From contig NZ_JACVXB010000003.1 of NCBI RefSeq assembly GCF_014596945.1, forward strand, positions 434,001-498,000: a stretch of 64,000 bases of DNA, written 5' to 3'. The notes below the pieces were generated by a model, which saw nothing but the letters and a program-made list of their open reading frames with translations, did not search any database and was not told where the DNA came from. This DNA is from Aestuariibaculum sediminum (GTDB lineage Bacteria > Bacteroidota > Bacteroidia > Flavobacteriales > Flavobacteriaceae). This document shows, piece after piece, positions 53,314 through 61,671 of this stretch (positions are counted from its first letter, which is position 1; each line of letters starts with the position of its first letter). Both the position numbers and the translations under genes were made by a program.

Positions 53314-54753
53314 ATGCCACACCACCCAATATCGAAACGCATAGGACTTATACTTGGTCCATTACTGTTTATATGTTTTAATATTATTTCAATTCATTCG
53401 ATTTCCGAACATGCCAATTATGTCATAGCAACAGCAATTTGGATGATCTGTTGGTGGATTACTGAAGCTGTATCTATTTCGGTTACAGCACTCCTTCCTT
53501 TGCTTATCTTCCCTTTATTCAAAATCATGCCACTGGCCGATGTTGGGGCTAATTATGGGAGTCCGATTATCTTTTTATTTTTTGGTGGATTTGTATTAGC
53601 ATTAGCTCTCGAAAAAGTAAACCTTCATAAACGTATTGCGTTAACGATTATAAATAAAACAGGTTCCACCCCAAACCGTGTCATACTAGGGTTTATGATT
53701 GCAACCGGATTTATGAGCATGTGGATTAGTAATACAGCCAGTACTGTCGTGATGTTACCCATCGCACTTTCGGTTATTCACCTCTTAATAAATGATCGGG
53801 ATGGATATACAAAAAATGATAAAAATTTTGCTTTAAGTGTGATGCTAGGCATCGCCTTTTCTGCAAATGCAGGGGGTATAGCCACTGTTATTGGAACACC
53901 GCCAAATTCTGTTTTAATAGGTTTACTTGAAAACGAATATAACATCGAAATTTCCTTTTTAAAATGGATGATTATTGGTTTACCTTTTTCTATCATACTC
54001 ATAAGTATTATCTATTTGATAATGGTTAATGTGTTTTTTCCATGTCATAACTTAAAGTTTAATACAGAAAAAGATTTTATTGATAAGGAGCTGAAAAAAC
54101 TAGGTAAAACAAATCCCAGAGAAAAACAAGTACTTACCATATTTGCCATAACGGTTTCCCTATGGATTTTTAGAAGCTTGATAAACTCTTTAATTCCTTC
54201 TTTAGAACTTTCGGACACCATGATTAGCATGTTTGGAGCCATTGCGCTATTTGCTATTCCATATAATTTAAAACAAGGTGAATTTATACTAAATTGGAGT
54301 GACACTGAAAAACTGGCTTGGGGAATACTCATTTTATTTGGTGGCGGATTGGCATTAGCAAAAGGTATGTCAGCAACCGGAATCGTAGATATAGTTGCAA
54401 ATACCATTGCTACGAGTAATATAAGTATTCTGGTAATGGCTTCCCTGCTTATCATTCTGATGCTTTTTATGACAGAACTGATGAGCAATGTTGCGTTAAC
54501 GGCAGTCCTTGCTCCAGTGGTTGCCGGTATTGCTATCGGTTTGGATATTCCAATGCTTTATTTACTTATTCCTGTTACCATCGCCAGCAGCTGCGCTTTT
54601 ATGCTTCCCATGGCAACACCACCAAACGCAATAGTTTTTGCTAGTGGTTTTGTTAAGGTAAAAGATATGGCTAAAGCGGGTATTGTTTTAAACCTTATTT
54701 CTGTAATATTGCTTATAATTCTTTTTAAATGGATATTGCCTTTAGTTTTTTAA
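53314..54753 (+). CDS. SLC13/DASS-family sodium-coupled anion transporter
   Basis: The 479-residue membrane protein has about 11-12 hydrophobic segments and the two DASS hairpin motifs: SMWISNTASTVVMLPIA (SNT motif, about 130-145) and MTELMSNVALTAVLAPV near 390-405 (second motif, SNV here). The length and the phrase WWITEAVSISVTALLPLLIFP fit bacterial dicarboxylate/sulfate:Na+ symporters. The substrate could be succinate-like dicarboxylates, citrate or sulfate. Not in an operon with metabolic genes; the DUF6090 array follows after 74 bases. Confidence 0.9.
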   Translation: MPHHPISKRIGLILGPLLFICFNIISIHSISEHANYVIATAIWMICWWITEAVSISVTALLPLLIFPLFKIMPLADVGANYGSPIIFLFFGGFVLALALEKVNLHKRIALTIINKTGSTPNRVILGFMIATGFMSMWISNTASTVVMLPIALSVIHLLINDRDGYTKNDKNFALSVMLGIAFSANAGGIATVIGTPPNSVLIGLLENEYNIEISFLKWMIIGLPFSIILISIIYLIMVNVFFPCHNLKFNTEKDFIDKELKKLGKTNPREKQVLTIFAITVSLWIFRSLINSLIPSLELSDTMISMFGAIALFAIPYNLKQGEFILNWSDTEKLAWGILILFGGGLALAKGMSATGIVDIVANTIATSNISILVMASLLIILMLFMTELMSNVALTAVLAPVVAGIAIGLDIPMLYLLIPVTIASSCAFMLPMATPPNAIVFASGFVKVKDMAKAGIVLNLISVILLIILFKWILPLVF

Positions 54754-54792
54754 TTTTTTAGTAAAGTGTAACAAAACGTAAGAATAATACAC

Positions 54793-54809
54793 TAACTTAC
54801 AATAAGTTA
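54793..54809. promoter_or_regulatory. 17-bp palindrome upstream of the DUF6090 array
   Basis: TAACTTA (54793-54799), a 3-base spacer CAA and TAAGTTA (54803-54809) form a perfect inverted repeat 18 bases before the first ATG of the array. It could be an operator; no binding protein is known. The 3-base loop and lack of a T tract make it a poor terminator. Confidence 0.4.
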
Positions 54810-54827
54810 CTCCTTTTAAAAAAATAA

Positions 54828-55589
54828 ATGCTAAAACTTTTTAGAAATATCCGTAGATCTCTTATCAACGAAGGCAATACCAATAGATATTTAAAATATG
54901 CATTTGGAGAAATTGTTTTGGTAGTTATAGGTATTCTTATTGCATTACAAATTAATAACTGGAATGAGGTTAGAAAAAACCATAACGAAGAAAAAGTTAT
55001 TCTAAAAAGTCTGCAAGAGAATTTAGTTCTGGCAAAAAAGCACTCAGAATTATTAATATTAAATGAAAAACAGTTAAAAACATCCTTACTTCTTGTTCTT
55101 AACATAAATTACACCTCTCAAAACGCTGAAATAACAATAATTTCAGACTCTATTTTTAATGATGCTTTATGGAACTTAGAAAGCGACCTTCCTATACTAA
55201 ATATTTACAATAACCTAAAATTCACTAACAAACTTAGTCTTATTAGAAACCTAAGACTTAAAGAGAAATTCGCAAATTTTGAAGCCGATTTAAAAGAATT
55301 GGATAATATGATAGAAGATAGATTGAATGTACAACAAATTCGGATTGATGCTATTGTCGAAAATGATTTAAACTTTGTTCCCTTAATAAAATCTAACGTC
55401 CCTGAAATTAATATAGAAAACGAGTCAAAAAACGATTACTCACAAATACTTAACAATAGAAGAATAAGAAATCTTTTGTCTATAAAATTAACGATGACCC
55501 AAGATGTTATTAAATATAGAGAAACACTTAATAACGAAATAAAATCACTAATAACAGCCATAACATCTGAATTGAAGAAACTCAAATAA
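54828..55589 (+). CDS. DUF6090 family membrane protein (array copy 1)
   Basis: The 253-residue protein has the family head: a basic amphipathic N-terminus (MLKLFRNIRRSLINEGN), a short membrane helix at about 29-43 (IVLVVIGILIALQI) and INNWNE. A mainly helical, charged tail follows (about 50-253). Positive residues before the helix place the N-terminus inside and the tail in the periplasm. Function unknown. The head is shared with three more genes and a relic downstream, but the tails do not align by eye. Copy 2 starts 10 bases after this stop, unlike the overlapping junctions further on. Confidence 0.88.
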   Translation: MLKLFRNIRRSLINEGNTNRYLKYAFGEIVLVVIGILIALQINNWNEVRKNHNEEKVILKSLQENLVLAKKHSELLILNEKQLKTSLLLVLNINYTSQNAEITIISDSIFNDALWNLESDLPILNIYNNLKFTNKLSLIRNLRLKEKFANFEADLKELDNMIEDRLNVQQIRIDAIVENDLNFVPLIKSNVPEINIENESKNDYSQILNNRRIRNLLSIKLTMTQDVIKYRETLNNEIKSLITAITSELKKLK

Positions 55590-55599
55590 AGTCATACAA

Positions 55600-56367
55600 A
55601 TGATTAAATTCTTTCGAAACATCCGTAGAACACTTCTTAACGAAGGTAAAACCAATAAGTATATAAAATATGCTATTGGCGAAATTGTGCTTGTAGTTAT
55701 AGGCATTCTTATCGCTTTGCAAATTAATAATTGGAATGAGAATCGAAAAACCACAAATAAAACCCAGAAATACTATCATGGAATCCTCTCGGAATTAAAA
55801 GTAACTGCAAATGCTATAGAAGATTTTCAAATTTATTTAGATTCTACAATTCAAAAAAACAAAAAAATCTTGCAAATTATAAACAGTAAGAATCAGGACT
55901 CTCTTCTCCTTTTAGAACATTTATTAGGGGAGATTGCACTTGCAAATGGTCTACCAGTAAATTTATCGCTACCTATAACAGATGAGTTTATAAATCAAGA
56001 CTTACAAAGTCAGATTAAAAACGACTCTCTAAGAAGGAGTTTTTGGCGTTTTATTTATGCAAGAAAGTTTATTAATTCAGTAGGAAAATACAGCGAAAAC
56101 CAATATGCAACCAGTATAGAACCTTACTATATAAAACACATAAATTATAGCCAAATAGCAATTACTAAATATAAAAAAGGCTTAGTAAAAGGAGGACCAA
56201 ACACAGATTATAAAGCCCTTGGGGCATCCTTGGAGTTTTGGAATATTGCCTCCTTAAAACTAGAATCTTATACCGCGGAAAAAGAAGTTTTGGATAATTT
56301 TATATCAAGAATAAATACGCTTATAAAAATTATTGAGAGTGAATTAAAACAAGACTCTCATGATTAA
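55600..56367 (+). CDS. DUF6090 family membrane protein (array copy 2)
   Basis: The 255-residue protein starts MIKFFRNIRRTLLNEGKTNK, with the same membrane helix (AIGEIVLVVIGILIALQ) and INNWNENRK. The tail is helical, with a KILQIINSKNQDSLLLLEHL stretch and a basic region at about 180-190. It ends ...KQDSHD, where the last codons and stop are part of the next gene's ATGATTAA start. Reading N-in, the tail would be outside. Function unknown. Confidence 0.88.
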   Translation: MIKFFRNIRRTLLNEGKTNKYIKYAIGEIVLVVIGILIALQINNWNENRKTTNKTQKYYHGILSELKVTANAIEDFQIYLDSTIQKNKKILQIINSKNQDSLLLLEHLLGEIALANGLPVNLSLPITDEFINQDLQSQIKNDSLRRSFWRFIYARKFINSVGKYSENQYATSIEPYYIKHINYSQIAITKYKKGLVKGGPNTDYKALGASLEFWNIASLKLESYTAEKEVLDNFISRINTLIKIIESELKQDSHD

Positions 56368-57058
56368 ATTCTTTAAAAACTTTAGAAAAACGCTTATCAA
56401 CGAAGGCAAAACCACCAAATACTTTAAATATGCCATTGGCGAAATTGTGCTTGTAGTTATTGGAATTCTTATTGCCTTGCAGATTAATAACTGGAATGAA
56501 AACCGATTAACCAAAATAGTAAAGAGCAACTATTTAAAGCAAATAAAAGCCGAACTTATACTAGATGTTACTAATTTTAAGAAAGATATTCGCTCAATAA
56601 AAACCTACACAGAATACCTTAATAAGGTTAGCGAAGGAAACTATAATAACATAGACTTATCGCTTTTACTTAATTACTTATGTAGAAATCTTGAGCCTGG
56701 AAATTGCGGAATCTCATTTAATAAAATGCTAGAATCCAACACGTTCGAAGAAATCGATGGTGAAACAATAAAAGAAAAACTACAAACATATTATTTAACC
56801 AATTGTGCCGAGTACAACAATTTAACTGCATTTCATTCTAAATTTATTTCCGAAAATATTGAAGGACCACTTCTATTAATCTTGAATCATAAAAAGGGAT
56901 TTCTTGTTGACCCAAAGGAGGTGATTGAACAGCTGGAAGTTGGAAAGTTAAAATCTATGATTAACTGGCAAATCTCTTATCTAAATTACTACATACCTTC
57001 AATTAACAAAAATATTAGCCTGGCAGAAGAATTAATTCAATTAATAAACCATGATTAA
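56360..57058 (+). CDS. DUF6090 family membrane protein (array copy 3)
   Basis: The 232-residue protein has the family head (MIKFFKNFRKTLINEGKTTK, helix at about 29-43, INNWNENRL). The tail has several Cys residues (LCRNLEPGNC and TNCAEYNN), unlike the other copies, and helical segments. It starts inside the previous gene's end (8-base overlap) and ends ...INHD with its stop inside the next start. From 56424 to 56476 its DNA is identical to copy 4. Function unknown. Confidence 0.88.
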   Translation: MIKFFKNFRKTLINEGKTTKYFKYAIGEIVLVVIGILIALQINNWNENRLTKIVKSNYLKQIKAELILDVTNFKKDIRSIKTYTEYLNKVSEGNYNNIDLSLLLNYLCRNLEPGNCGISFNKMLESNTFEEIDGETIKEKLQTYYLTNCAEYNNLTAFHSKFISENIEGPLLLILNHKKGFLVDPKEVIEQLEVGKLKSMINWQISYLNYYIPSINKNISLAEELIQLINHD

Positions 57059-57851
57059 ATTCTTTAGAAACATTAGAAAAACGTTTATCAATGAAGGCAA
57101 AACCACCAAATACATTAAATATGCCATTGGCGAAATTGTGCTTGTAGTTATTGGAATTCTTATTGCCCTTCAAATTAATAACTGGAATGAAATAAGCAAA
57201 GAAAAACAACTCGAAGCATTGTACCTAAAAAATATGTTGAATGATCTTAAAGACCAAAAAAACTCCATAGAAACTCAAATCGATTATGAAAAATCTTTTT
57301 TTAAAGCTAGTAACACCATCATAAAAAACTACCAACAGGACAACACTTTAAAAATTGACAGTATGTTTTTTAAACATGCTACTATTTTAGCTTCAAGAAA
57401 AACCTTTATAATTACAGATCCCACATATACCGATTTAATATCTTCTGGAAATATTAACGTATTAAAAAACGTAGAATTTAAAAAACGGCTCATTAATTAT
57501 TATCAAGAGTTAAAGCGAATAGAAAAGGTTATACATAACAATAACGCTTTATTGGTAGACCAGAACTATTTATTCAACTATAATAAAATTGGTTACTGGT
57601 ATGAACCTAATATTATTGAATATGATAGTACAAATAATATATTAGATGAGGGTATAACAATACAAAATTATCAAACAGAACTTCAGGATTTATCTAAAAA
57701 GCAATTATTAAAAGGTGAAAACAAACTTGTTTTCATGAATGCTATTTATTTAAGAAATACAATCGCATTAGGAAATTTCGAATTTTTAAAAGAAATCCAG
57801 TACAGTACTCAATCTCTAATTACAGATTTAAAAAAGTTAAATAATGATTAA
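57051..57851 (+). CDS. DUF6090 family membrane protein (array copy 4)
   Basis: The 266-residue protein has the head MIKFFRNIRKTFINEGKTTK, helix at about 29-43 and INNWNEISK, then a helical tail with an NMLNDLKDQKNSIETQID coiled-coil-like start and DPTYTDLISSGNINVL near 125. It ends ...KKLNND with the same 8-base overlap onto the relic fifth copy. The 53 bases at 57115-57167 are identical to copy 3 while the tails do not align by eye. Function unknown. Confidence 0.88.
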   Translation: MIKFFRNIRKTFINEGKTTKYIKYAIGEIVLVVIGILIALQINNWNEISKEKQLEALYLKNMLNDLKDQKNSIETQIDYEKSFFKASNTIIKNYQQDNTLKIDSMFFKHATILASRKTFIITDPTYTDLISSGNINVLKNVEFKKRLINYYQELKRIEKVIHNNNALLVDQNYLFNYNKIGYWYEPNIIEYDSTNNILDEGITIQNYQTELQDLSKKQLLKGENKLVFMNAIYLRNTIALGNFEFLKEIQYSTQSLITDLKKLNND

Positions 57852-58062
57852 ATTTTTTAGAAACATTCGCAAATCCCTTATCCAAAAAGGCAAAACTAAA
57901 AAATAGATTGATTATATATTTAAAAGCGAAGACCATCTTAAAAAATGCGTAAGCTTCTTAATTTATAGCAAATATAATTATCTCCCTATGCTAGAATACT
58001 ACCAAAAAACAGCGGTTGATATTTTAAAGACTTTAGATGAAAAACTAGAACAATCCCCTTAG
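57844..58062 (+). pseudogene. Decayed fifth DUF6090 copy
   Basis: ATG 57844 begins MIKFFRNIRKSLIQKGKTKK, the family head, and stops at TAG (57904-57906). In the same frame a further 51 codons (KSEDHLKKCVSFLIYSKYN..., ending DILKTLDEKLEQSP) resemble the C-terminal helix of DUF6090 tails. The membrane helix and most of the tail are gone. The first bases may be kept only because they carry the end of copy 4. Confidence 0.8.
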
Positions 58063-58090
58063 TGTAACACATTTTTCATTAACTTTAAGT

Positions 58091-58549
58091 ATGAAAACAT
58101 TAAATACTCGTTTAGATAACGCCATAAAAAAATTATACACGGCATTTCACAACAACACGCTTCATCCAGAATGTTGCAAACAATGTGCTGTTGGAAATAT
58201 TTTAGACAATTCCGATAGTTGGAAACACTTTTCAGATGAACATGGCTCTACAAAATTAAATTATGTTGGTCGAGTTAATGAAGCCTTCGGAAAACGTTTT
58301 AATGGTTATACACCTTCAGAATTATTACAAATAGAAGTTACTTTTTTAAAAGCTTGCGGATATCAACTTCCAATTCATTATAAAAACACAAAACCCGACA
58401 CGCCAACCGATAAAGATGTATTATTTAATGGTTTACAAGCTGTTATTGAGTTTCTTTGTAAATTAGATAATAATCTAAACGTGATGGATTACACTAAAAT
58501 TTTTGACAAAATTAAATGTGATTTTATAGAAAAATCACCTGTAAAATAA
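58091..58549 (+). CDS. Uncharacterised conserved cytoplasmic protein with a CCxxC motif
   Basis: The 152-residue protein has no signal or membrane helix. Its N-terminal part has HPECCKQCAVGNILDNSDSW (about 26-45) with a CCxxC that could bind a metal. A helical region follows (RVNEAFGKRFNGYTPSELLQ, GLQAVIEFLCKLD). I recall similar flavobacterial proteins called NADH-quinone reductase subunit F, but no cofactor motif of NqrF is present, so I do not use that name. The gene follows the DUF6090 relic by 28 bases. Function unknown. Confidence 0.75.
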   Translation: MKTLNTRLDNAIKKLYTAFHNNTLHPECCKQCAVGNILDNSDSWKHFSDEHGSTKLNYVGRVNEAFGKRFNGYTPSELLQIEVTFLKACGYQLPIHYKNTKPDTPTDKDVLFNGLQAVIEFLCKLDNNLNVMDYTKIFDKIKCDFIEKSPVK

Positions 58550-58626
58550 CTTTTGTTTCAATTTTTTATTCCTGAATACAACGTAACACTTTAACAAAAC
58601 GGCATCTAAAAAGTAAAACTATCCCG

Positions 58627-59015
58627 ATGAAATTCGTATTTACTTTGGCAATCTTAATGTGTTTACAAGATGTTCTTCATACAAAACAACAGTCAACGAA
58701 AATTTTACTTTAACCGTTGATAATTGTCAAACGATAAAAAATTCCCAATATCAATTATGTCTAAATACCGTTTCAGATTCCAGGTGTCCTGAAGATCTTT
58801 CCTGTGTCTGGACTGGAAATGGCGAAGTTGCGTTAATATTAAAAAATAAAAATGAACAAACTCCTTTCACTTTAAATACGCACACAAACTTTCAGCAAGA
58901 CACAATTATTAAAGGTTTTAAATTTGAATTAATTAATTTATATCCATATCCAAAAAGTAATACCCAAACATCACTAAACGACTATGTGTTAGAAATAAAA
59001 ATAACCAAGGAGTAA
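58627..59015 (+). pseudogene. Small exported protein with a frameshift in its signal peptide
   Basis: ATG 58627 opens a hydrophobic start (MKFVFTLAILMC), but that frame soon reaches a stop. The frame that continues (from about 58659) reads FTRCSSYKTTVNENFTL and runs to 59015 with SRCPEDLSCVWTGNGEV, a motif common in small Bacteroidota lipoproteins. Supplying one lost base near 58655-58660 would join a lipoprotein signal to the rest. The open part alone (118 residues from GTG 58659) could still be translated without a signal. Sequencing error not excluded. Confidence 0.55.
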
Positions 59016-59120
59016 TAGATCTTTAGAATTTAACGCCAAACACTTGTTATTCAATAATTACCATTACTTATAATGTTTTCATATATTTAAGTTCCCTAAC
59101 GAATTACTAACCAATTTTTT

Positions 59121-59711
59121 ATGAAAACAAACAACTTAATTTTATCTGTCGTATGCAGCTCTATTCTCCTTGCCTGCATTTCTAAAGACAAAAAAGAAAC
59201 AACAGAAATTTACGAACCCACCATCGTAAAAGATGTCACCATCGATCCAGTAAAACGAGGCGAGCATTTAGTTAACGCGATTGGATGTCATGATTGCCAC
59301 ACACCTAAAAAATTCACTGAAAATGGCATGGAATTAGATTTAGACCGACTTTTGTCTGGACACCCCGCTGATGAAGTACTTCCTCCATATGACGAAACCA
59401 CTGCCAAATCGTATTTATTATTTAATATGGGCTTAACGGCAGCAACAGGACCATGGGGTACATCATTTGGCGCTAATTTAACACCACATGCAACGGGAAT
59501 TGGTTCGTGGAATGAAGCCCAGTTTTTAACAGCTATTAAAAAAGGGCTATACAAAGGCATGGAAGGCAGCAGACCACTTTTACCGCCCATGCCTTGGCAA
59601 TCCTATAAAAATTTACCTGACGATGATTTAAAGGCTATTTTTGCATATTTGAAAACGATAAAACCTATTGAAAATTTAGTACCTGCCAATATTCCTCCGA
59701 AGATGAATTAA
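59121..59711 (+). CDS. Lipoprotein c-type cytochrome
   Basis: The 196-residue protein has a lipoprotein signal (SSILLACIS, Cys at about 19), a single heme motif CHDCH at about 56-60 in GEHLVNAIGCHDCHTPKKF, and a C-terminal cytochrome c helix (LPDDDLKAIFAYLKTIKPI). LPPMPWQSYKNL near 153-164 supplies the Met likely to be the sixth heme ligand. It probably carries electrons at the periplasmic side; partner unknown. It stands alone and ends in a strong hairpin terminator. Confidence 0.88.
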   Translation: MKTNNLILSVVCSSILLACISKDKKETTEIYEPTIVKDVTIDPVKRGEHLVNAIGCHDCHTPKKFTENGMELDLDRLLSGHPADEVLPPYDETTAKSYLLFNMGLTAATGPWGTSFGANLTPHATGIGSWNEAQFLTAIKKGLYKGMEGSRPLLPPMPWQSYKNLPDDDLKAIFAYLKTIKPIENLVPANIPPKMN

Positions 59712-59729
59712 TTTAATTCTAATCCATAA

Positions 59730-59760
59730 AAAAAGCCAACTCAATTGAGTTGGCTTTTTG
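59730..59760. terminator. Bidirectional hairpin terminator
   Basis: A 13-bp stem (AAAAAGCCAACTC at 59730-59742 with GAGTTGGCTTTTT at 59747-59759) has an AATT loop, between the convergent cytochrome and T9SS-protein genes. Confidence 0.9.
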
Positions 59761-59776
59761 TTCCAATAATGTAAAC

Positions 59777-61636
59777 TTAATTTATTTTTAAAAATTTAAT
59801 AGGTTTCCGATTTGAAATTTTTAAAACATAAAAACCATGACTTAAATCTTGAACATCAATTTCATTGTTGAAAACATACCCCGATTTTATTGGTTTACCT
59901 AATAAGTCTGAAACAAAATATTTCGTTTGATTTATGCTTTTGCCTTTTAAATGGATTTGGTTTTTAACAGGGTTTGGATAGATATATAAGCCAGAATAGT
60001 CAGCATCTAAAATATTCATCGTTGTTTCAATTTGCGTTGAAGCCGTATTGGTAACAATGGGCAAATTATAATCGAAAAATATACTAGCTTTGGCCTCAAT
60101 AATATCGCCCGTTGTAAAGCTTGATAACGGTTTCGCTTTATAAAGCACCCAACCATGGCTGTTAGGTTCATCTGTAGTGCTATCGGCTAAATTTATATTA
60201 TCGAAATTAAAATTAACCTGGTTTCCATTACTTATGGACGTTGAAAAATCGTGCGATGCATATAGAGGTTGAAACGTTGAGATGTCGATATGACTGTCCA
60301 AAACTGTTTCCACATTAATATTTATTGCTGAAGCTTTTCCTGTATTTTGAAAACGAAGTCTAAAATATAAATCTTCTGTCGCCTGACTAGCAGTTATATA
60401 AGGCCCTTGTAAGATGGCGGCATCGTTGGGATCGTAAGAGCCAATGGTCGTTTGATTTAATGTAAAGGTATTATTTGTTGGATTTGCATCGCCAGAAATT
60501 GGGTTTACTACAGCCGTAAATGCCAGATTTTCACCATTGTTTACCGTTGGCGGTGTGTTGATATTAAAATCGACATAAATTTGTCGCGACTCGAAGGGCT
60601 GTAAATTAGTATAATTCCAAGTTAAACTATTTGTGGATTGTGAATCTTGCGTTGGGTTGGCATTTAAAAAATTGACCTTGGAATTTTCGAATGACACATC
60701 TAAGCTCCCACTTATAGTTGTGTTTCCTAGATTACTATAAATGATTTTATAATAAGTATTAAAACCTGGTCGTGCGTCGGAAATTGGAATAATATATACA
60801 TTTAAATCGTAACCTGAAATGGAAGAAGAAACGCAAAAATTTTGATTAGTCGTACTTTGATAAGCAGAAAAAATGTTGGCATAATTTACTGGTGTTGAAA
60901 ATAAGCTATTTGATTGCATTTTTGTATCGACAGACTCCAATTCATTAAATGCAAAAAAATAATTTCCGTTATTATCGGTTTTGGCATAATATGTTTTCCC
61001 TGAAGGATTCAATGTAGACTTCAAAAAAATATTTGATAGGTAAATTGTTGATGACGCACAGTTATCTGCATTAGTATTATAAGACACTTTACCAGATAAA
61101 GTATTCACAGTTGAATTTTTTGTTATCCATAAATTCTCAAACCAAAAGTTTTCTTCTGAAATTGGTTGTCCTGCCAAAACTCCTAAAACACCAGAATATT
61201 CAATATAATATGAGCCGGAGGTATTTACTAAAATTATATCGGTTTCTCTACACCTTCCTCCTAGACAGTCTAAATCTAAATTTTTAACAATATTTCCATC
61301 TTCATCTTTTAAATTGGCTGAAATTAATGGAGGTGCATCCCATTCACCCATCAAAACATCAAAGTAAGTATGGGTATATTCCATTGTATAATTATAAACT
61401 TCCGTGGATAATAATGTGAAAACATCAGATTTAACCGTAAATGTTGCATCAACATTTGAAGTATTTAACAAATAAAACAACCCAGCCATACTAGTCTCAC
61501 TATTCAAACTAACATTACCCGTTACAGACCAACTTTGATTAATATTGTCAAAAAATCCATTAGGTGGTGTTTGAGCCTTAAAAGTATTAATAACCAAAAG
61601 CATAATAAACCCTGAAAAAAGTAATTTTGTTTTCAT
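59777..61636 (-). CDS. Secreted protein with T9SS type A sorting domain
   Basis: The 619-residue protein has a signal peptide (about 1-22), a beta-rich N-terminal region (about 25-185) and repeated Ig-like/DUF11-like segments (about 185-400). A DUF7619-like region at about 400-530 contains GSYDPNDAAILQGP and LRFQNTGKASAININV. The type IX sorting tail at about 545-619 has YIYPNPVKNQIHLKGK and GFYVLKIS. Such proteins cross the outer membrane by T9SS and end up outside or on the surface. The neighbour upstream (61.7-64 kb) has the same tail and is probably a paralogous surface protein. Confidence 0.9.
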   Translation of the reverse strand: MKTKLLFSGFIMLLVINTFKAQTPPNGFFDNINQSWSVTGNVSLNSETSMAGLFYLLNTSNVDATFTVKSDVFTLLSTEVYNYTMEYTHTYFDVLMGEWDAPPLISANLKDEDGNIVKNLDLDCLGGRCRETDIILVNTSGSYYIEYSGVLGVLAGQPISEENFWFENLWITKNSTVNTLSGKVSYNTNADNCASSTIYLSNIFLKSTLNPSGKTYYAKTDNNGNYFFAFNELESVDTKMQSNSLFSTPVNYANIFSAYQSTTNQNFCVSSSISGYDLNVYIIPISDARPGFNTYYKIIYSNLGNTTISGSLDVSFENSKVNFLNANPTQDSQSTNSLTWNYTNLQPFESRQIYVDFNINTPPTVNNGENLAFTAVVNPISGDANPTNNTFTLNQTTIGSYDPNDAAILQGPYITASQATEDLYFRLRFQNTGKASAININVETVLDSHIDISTFQPLYASHDFSTSISNGNQVNFNFDNINLADSTTDEPNSHGWVLYKAKPLSSFTTGDIIEAKASIFFDYNLPIVTNTASTQIETTMNILDADYSGLYIYPNPVKNQIHLKGKSINQTKYFVSDLLGKPIKSGYVFNNEIDVQDLSHGFYVLKISNRKPIKFLKIN

Positions 61637-61671
61637 AATATGTGCGTTAAAAATTAAAAATGTTTTTGCTA

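Noticed and set aside
54045-54488. Minus-strand open frame inside the SLC13 transporter
   Set aside because: It is a hydrophobic shadow caused by membrane-helix codons on the other strand.
54828-58062. DUF6090 array as a prophage or integrative element
   Set aside because: There is no integrase, direct-repeat end, tRNA target or phage gene, and the flanks are ordinary chromosomal genes.
58091-58549. Naming the 152-residue gene nqrF
   Set aside because: The CCxxC is not a 2Fe-2S ferredoxin motif, and no flavin or nucleotide motif is visible.
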